NCBI GenBank assembly: GCA_903866425.1
Contig: CAIPNN010000228.1
Span: 1-9,005, forward strand
Direction: 5' to 3'
DNA: 9,005 nucleotides
Origin: an uncultured Actinomycetes bacterium
GTDB lineage: Bacteria; Actinomycetota; Thermoleophilia; Miltoncostaeales; Miltoncostaeaceae
Below the pieces are notes generated by a model. It was given only the letters and a program-made list of their open reading frames with translations. It was not told the origin of the DNA and did no database searches. The translations under genes were made by a program, and so were the position numbers. Shown here piece by piece: positions 4,685 through 9,005 of the stretch (within the stretch, counting starts at the first letter, position 1; every line of letters starts with the position of its first letter).

Positions 4685-7600
4685 TCAGGCGCAGACGTTC
4701 TTGCCCATCACGCCGACGCACACCTGGAATGGATTGAAGTTGAGCGAGGCGTCACCGCTGAAGACGGTGCCCCAGCTGCCCCAGCCCCAGCCGGCCCAGA
4801 TTTTCCACCACGGGCCAGACTTGTGTGGCCAGCGGCCCTCCACGTCAACGCTCGCGTTGCCGGACAGATTGAAGTACGGAGAGCTGGTGCCGACGAACAG
4901 GTTCACGTTGTACGAGAACGAGCCGTCCAGTTCGAAGAGCCCGAAGTCAATCGCTCCCGAATCCAGGGAATTGCTCTCGGACAGCGTCGTCTGGAACGAG
5001 CCGTCGGACGAGACGTCGGCGCTCAGCGCGAAGTTGAACCCGCTCTCGGAGATGCTGCCCGTGATGCTGAAGGCGACCGGACCCGGCTGCGTGCAGCTGT
5101 TCGTGCAGTCGGTGAACGTGGCCGACACGTCGAAGGACTCGCCGATGAACTGCAGTTGGGCGTTCAGCGCGGCATTGAAGAGCGGTGGCTGACCCGCCTG
5201 GGCCACGATGTCGATTGCGCCATCCACGTGCACGCCGGCCGATGAGCTTCCGAATTCGGTATCAACAGCCGCCTGCACGCCCACCTCGGATGGTGTCTGC
5301 GTGAGGGTGATGGTGGCGGTGCCGAGGTTGTACCCGGAGATCTCGAGCGGGTTGACCGAGGCGGTCATCGTGGTGGACGGCGCCCCGTTGATCTCTGAGA
5401 ACTGCCCGGAGATCTGCACGTTGGTGCCGCCCGGGATGGCGAGTGATGCCGATCCCGACACTGTGACGTTGCCGTTCTGGTTCGACGCCGTGACGCCCAC
5501 CTGCAGGTTGAAGCCCGCGAGGTCGAGGTCGCCGTTCCCGGTGAACGAGAAGTTGCCGTTGCTCTGGAACTCGCCCTGGATGCTGACGTAGTTCTGGTTG
5601 GCCTGCGGAGACAGGTTGATCTGCGTGGCGAGCGTCGCGTAGGCGTCACCACCCACGTTTCCGATGCCTACCGACCCGGTGGCGTCGAAGTCGCCGAGGG
5701 CCAGGGACACGTTGTTGGCCGAGAAACTGAAGTCGCCGGGCGCGCCATTCACCTGCTGCCCGGCAGCGTTGGTCACCTGCTGCTGGCAGCCGTCGTTGTA
5801 AACGATGGTGCCCGCCAGCGTGGCCGAGAAGATGCTGCCGTAGGCCATGCTCCCCTCGAATGCCACGCAGTTCGGCGAGATATCGAGCGTGGCGGGCTGG
5901 GCCTGCGAGCCGATGGAGAAACCGGCCGCCGTGGTGAGCACGGCGCTGGCATTCACGTCGAAGTAGCCGGACGAGGCCGTGTACTGCATGTCGAACGAGC
6001 CATCCACACTGAGCACGTTCTGGATGCCCAGGTTCTGCACGGTGGCGTCGAACGTCACCTGCTCAGGCACGCCGTTGTCGATATCGACCGTGAAGTCCTT
6101 GATGTCGATATCGGTTCCCAGCAGGTCCATCTGCCCGCTCGCGTTGATGTCAATGTCGTTCTGGCCGCCACCGAAGGTGACCGAGGCGCCCACCTTCATC
6201 TGGCTGAGGCTGAAGCCCCCGACTGAGAAGGTGCCCTCTTGCGCCATGGTCAGGGAACCCGTGGTCACCGGGCCTGCCTGATCCAGGCTTCCCGCCACCG
6301 AGATGCCGTTCCCCATGATCGAGAAGCCGCCGGAGAAACTGACGTCGTTGATCTCCTGCGCCTCGTCGAGTTCCACGGACACCTTCGTCTCCTGGAACTG
6401 CAGGCTGCCGAGGGAGAACGCGCCCACATCCACGCTGCCGGTGAACTTCGTGGTGGGCGCGAGGCTGAGCGCAGCACTCACGTCCACCTTGACGCCGAGC
6501 ACCATGCCGTCGAAGGCCATCTGGAAGCCGGGTTGGATGGGCGTGGCGGTCGGACTGAGCTGACAGCCATCAGGGGCGACGATGAATTCGAAGAAGCTGG
6601 CGGACACCACCCCACCATCCACCTGCAGCACCTGCGGTGAATTGGGCGCGCTGTTGCCCACCTGCACGTCGATGCAGGGCTGCACGTCGTCGAGTTCCGC
6701 ACCCACGGTGATGGGGATGCCCTGCCCCGGCACCTCGAACGGCCCCGCCACGCTCGGCGGCAGCACGCCGGATGCGAGGAGTTTGAGACCCGGGACCATC
6801 GTGGCCAGGTTCACCTCAAGGGTGAACGAGGCGTCGTTGACCACCAGCCCGTCAACGCCGAAGGCGTTCTGCCAGCCGGCCTCGTCGACGAACGCCAACG
6901 TTGCGGACACCGTGGTGGTCGCCACGTCGTAGCTCAGGCTGAGCGTGAGTTCGGGCGCCTGGACGTTGCCGCTCATGCCCACCGTGTTCAGCGTGCTCGA
7001 GGCACTCACAGAGACCGTGACGCCACTGCTGTTGCTCTCGAGGTTGAAGGCGAGCGACGTCGCCCCCAGACTGGACGAGCCGATCTTGGGCAGCGTGAAC
7101 GACTCCGGCAGCTGAATGGCCGCGTTGAAGAAGCCAGTGCTCGGGTCGAGCTGGATGCTGCCGAAGGCCGGGAGCGGGCTCGAACCGACCAGCTTCGTGA
7201 ACCACTCAGGAACCGCGTACGCACCGGCGATACTCACCGAACCCGCCTGCAGCGTGACTTCCTTCAGGCCCAGTGACGGCAGCTCCGCCGACATGACGCT
7301 GCTGAATGTGGACCAGCCCCAGGCGGCGCCCGACTGCGATCCGTTCCCCGAGCCGAGCGACACACCATCCGGGTCCCAGCCGCCGAGACTCCAGCCCTTC
7401 GACGAGATATTCGCCGCGATCTCGGAGAACGATCCGAGGCCGGGGATGCGGATGGATCCAGTGGTCACCAGCGAGAAGCCGCCATCGGACGCGCCCGAGA
7501 ATGACGGCGCGCCGATCTTCGATGGCACCGCGATGTCGGGCATGCCGTAGGTGGCCGTGAACGACGGGCTGCCGATCGAGATCGGTCCGATGGAGAGGTC

Positions 7601-9005
7601 CTCCACCCCGGCCTGGAGCGCGAACCCTCCGCCGGCGCCGATGCCGATGATCGCCTGTGCCGGAACCGTGAAGCCCTCACCGATCGGGGGCGTCAACTTG
7701 GCGGTGGTGCCGATGCGGAGGAAGACGTCACCGCCCGGACATGCGGGCCCGGTGCCAGCGGTGCACTGATCGGAAAGGTCGAGCGAGATGTTCGTGAGGG
7801 TCAGGACGCTCGTGACGTTCCACGTGGGGATCTGCCCGTTGATATCCCAGGCCCAGGCACCCTTCGCCTGCCCGATCGAGCCGGTGAAGTCGGTGGGGTC
7901 AACGGACAGCCCCGGGAGGGGCGTCCATGACGGACCCGACGTGCCCGTGAGGGTCATCGTCCAGTCAATGCTTCCCGTGTACGCCAGCTTCGCGGCGAGC
8001 ACGATGGGGTCGGCCTGGCCACTCTGAATGGAGATGTTCGCCGCGCCGGCAACGACCGGCCCCTTGGTGTTTCCGGGTGTCCACGTGACCGACACGCCCG
8101 CGACGCTGACACCCTCGACCAACTGAACGGGTCCGGCAAGAGTGCCGACGACACTCGACGTGACGTTGCCACCAGTGCTCGCCACCGTTCCGGTGAGGTC
8201 AAGCGGCGAGCCACCGATCTCGACCAGACCGTTCGCCGTGACCGTCGCGTTGAAATCGCCTCCAGTGGCGATGGTGCCGGTGAGGGACACCGACCCGTTC
8301 GCGCCACCCGTCGCGCTCGCCTCGATCGTGCTGGAGGTGCCGGCGAAGGTCAGAGTGGTCTCGCCGCTCCATCCAGACGGCAGCGGCAGAAACGCGAAGT
8401 CATTCTTCGACACCAGCTGCCCGGTGACGCTGAGGCTCGTGCTCCCGGGCGGAGAGAACGCCAGCATCAGCGGCTGCGCGGGATTGATCGACAGCGGCGC
8501 AAGGTCCCACGACGCCGGTGCCTGCACGGTGCCCGTGGTCAGTTCAAGCCCGGCATCACTGAGCGTTCCGGAGAGGTTGCTGAAGGTGAGCTGGCCGATC
8601 GCGAGCTTGGTCTGCGTGAAGCTCAGGGAGTCGGGGAGCGCCCCGGCCTGCATTGATGCCGACGGTACCGTGAGGCGGCCGAACTGCACGGGCACCCCGC
8701 CGATGGTGGCCGTGTAGGGCTTGCCGCTGCGCGCGGCACGGGATGCCGGCCCCATGACGGCGACAAACGCGGGGCTCGACGTGATGCCAACCCCCACCAC
8801 GGCCTGGCCGGTGGCCGTGCGCCCGGGTGCGCGTGCCACCACGCGATACACGAGGATTCCCGATCCCTCGGGTGCGGTGATCGACGTCTCGCGGGCACGG
8901 GCGGAATGCACTGGGCTCGCAGGGCCCGACACCTGCGACCACTCGTAGGAGACCTCACCGGACCAGTTACCGGACAGGACGGCGTCGAGATGCACCGTCT
9001 CCCCC
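4685..9005 (-). CDS. giant beta-rich surface protein, C-terminal 1439 residues
   Basis: The frame runs off the window at 9005, so the N-terminus and any signal peptide are missing. Numbering here takes Val at 8995-8993 as residue 1. The visible part opens with a PKD/REJ-type Ig-like domain (to about 70: YEWSQVSGP, then SITAPEG and LVYRVVA). After it come some 1300 residues rich in Gly, Ser, Thr and Val, poor in Lys and Arg, with alternating hydrophobic residues typical of beta strands. A short strand motif, hydrophobic-T/S-G-S/T/N/Q-hydrophobic (LTGTI, FTGSV, ITGSI, LSGNA), recurs at least 15 times, suggesting an extended beta-solenoid or stacked sandwiches. Ten cysteines fall into five neighbouring pairs (411/419, 774/811, 1043/1070, 1297/1301, 1426/1435). 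Residues 1389-1408 contain seven tryptophans. There is no LPxTG motif or C-terminal membrane helix. I do not recognise the family. An exported, wall-associated adhesive or structural role is inferred from composition only. It converges with the serine hydrolase gene. Confidence 0.85.
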   Translation of the reverse strand, partial: GETVHLDAVLSGNWSGEVSYEWSQVSGPASPVHSARARETSITAPEGSGILVYRVVARAPGRTATGQAVVGVGITSSPAFVAVMGPASRAARSGKPYTATIGGVPVQFGRLTVPSASMQAGALPDSLSFTQTKLAIGQLTFSNLSGTLSDAGLELTTGTVQAPASWDLAPLSINPAQPLMLAFSPPGSTSLSVTGQLVSKNDFAFLPLPSGWSGETTLTFAGTSSTIEASATGGANGSVSLTGTIATGGDFNATVTANGLVEIGGSPLDLTGTVASTGGNVTSSVVGTLAGPVQLVEGVSVAGVSVTWTPGNTKGPVVAGAANISIQSGQADPIVLAAKLAYTGSIDWTMTLTGTSGPSWTPLPGLSVDPTDFTGSIGQAKGAWAWDINGQIPTWNVTSVLTLTNISLDLSDQCTAGTGPACPGGDVFLRIGTTAKLTPPIGEGFTVPAQAIIGIGAGGGFALQAGVEDLSIGPISIGSPSFTATYGMPDIAVPSKIGAPSFSGASDGGFSLVTTGSIRIPGLGSFSEIAANISSKGWSLGGWDPDGVSLGSGNGSQSGAAWGWSTFSSVMSAELPSLGLKEVTLQAGSVSIAGAYAVPEWFTKLVGSSPLPAFGSIQLDPSTGFFNAAIQLPESFTLPKIGSSSLGATSLAFNLESNSSGVTVSVSASSTLNTVGMSGNVQAPELTLSLSYDVATTTVSATLAFVDEAGWQNAFGVDGLVVNDASFTLEVNLATMVPGLKLLASGVLPPSVAGPFEVPGQGIPITVGAELDDVQPCIDVQVGNSAPNSPQVLQVDGGVVSASFFEFIVAPDGCQLSPTATPIQPGFQMAFDGMVLGVKVDVSAALSLAPTTKFTGSVDVGAFSLGSLQFQETKVSVELDEAQEINDVSFSGGFSIMGNGISVAGSLDQAGPVTTGSLTMAQEGTFSVGGFSLSQMKVGASVTFGGGQNDIDINASGQMDLLGTDIDIKDFTVDIDNGVPEQVTFDATVQNLGIQNVLSVDGSFDMQYTASSGYFDVNASAVLTTAAGFSIGSQAQPATLDISPNCVAFEGSMAYGSIFSATLAGTIVYNDGCQQQVTNAAGQQVNGAPGDFSFSANNVSLALGDFDATGSVGIGNVGGDAYATLATQINLSPQANQNYVSIQGEFQSNGNFSFTGNGDLDLAGFNLQVGVTASNQNGNVTVSGSASLAIPGGTNVQISGQFSEINGAPSTTMTASVNPLEISGYNLGTATITLTQTPSEVGVQAAVDTEFGSSSAGVHVDGAIDIVAQAGQPPLFNAALNAQLQFIGESFDVSATFTDCTNSCTQPGPVAFSITGSISESGFNFALSADVSSDGSFQTTLSESNSLDSGAIDFGLFELDGSFSYNVNLFVGTSSPYFNLSGNASVDVEGRWPHKSGPWWKIWAGWGWGSWGTVFSGDASLNFNPFQVCVGVMGKNVCA

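Noticed and set aside
4124..5245. 373-residue plus-strand open frame spanning the end of the serine hydrolase and the start of the giant gene
   Set aside because: It is Arg/Pro/His-rich, crosses two genes whose other frames have clear domains and motifs, and has no ribosome binding site I can see.
4685..8950. Many plus-strand open frames of 66-191 residues opposite the giant gene
   Set aside because: They alternate frames, lack consistent ribosome binding sites and are expected opposite a long GC-rich coding frame.

Overview
The window is high-GC DNA with tightly packed genes, short intergenic gaps (47-99 bp), GTG/TTG starts and actinobacterial-style TAnnnT -10 boxes. Two of these boxes sit exactly 6 nt upstream of a GTG start with no ribosome binding site, as in leaderless genes. 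This points to an actinobacterium. One secreted protein carries a C-terminal signature (CPG...PSAAPGYICLY ... GSWAVT) that I associate from memory with Thermoleophilia/Solirubrobacterales, so that class is a plausible but unproven guess.

Layout on the + strand: (1) positions 2-343 hold the 3' end of an unrecognised gene that looks frameshifted near position 100. (2) 411-1307 encodes a membrane-anchored or secreted NodB-type polysaccharide deacetylase. (3) 1406-2494 encodes a secreted protein with two different pentapeptide-repeat blocks and a cysteine-rich C-terminal domain. Next, on the - strand, (4) 3394-2594 encodes a class I SAM-dependent methyltransferase with a TTG start. Divergent from it, (5) 3489-4637 (+) encodes a secreted class A beta-lactamase-like serine hydrolase with an N-terminal beta-rich extension. 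Finally, (6) 9005-4685 (-) is the C-terminal 1439 residues of a giant, glycine/serine/threonine-rich, all-beta, probably cell-surface protein whose N-terminus lies outside the window.

Four of the six genes (deacetylase, pentapeptide protein, serine hydrolase, giant surface protein) carry export signals or the composition of exported proteins, so the region has a cell-envelope theme. Only the methyltransferase looks cytosolic. Each gene appears to be its own transcription unit: there are separate candidate promoters, two convergent junctions (2495-2593 and 4638-4684) and one divergent junction (3395-3488). The divergent junction holds a perfect 6-2-6 inverted repeat that could be an operator. 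There are no RNA genes, mobile elements or CRISPR arrays that I can support. No gap between genes exceeds 100 bp.

The least explained items are the giant beta-protein (a recurring Thr/Ser-Gly strand motif, five neighbouring cysteine pairs, a tryptophan-dense C-terminus), the two-block exported pentapeptide protein, and the frameshifted gene at the left edge.
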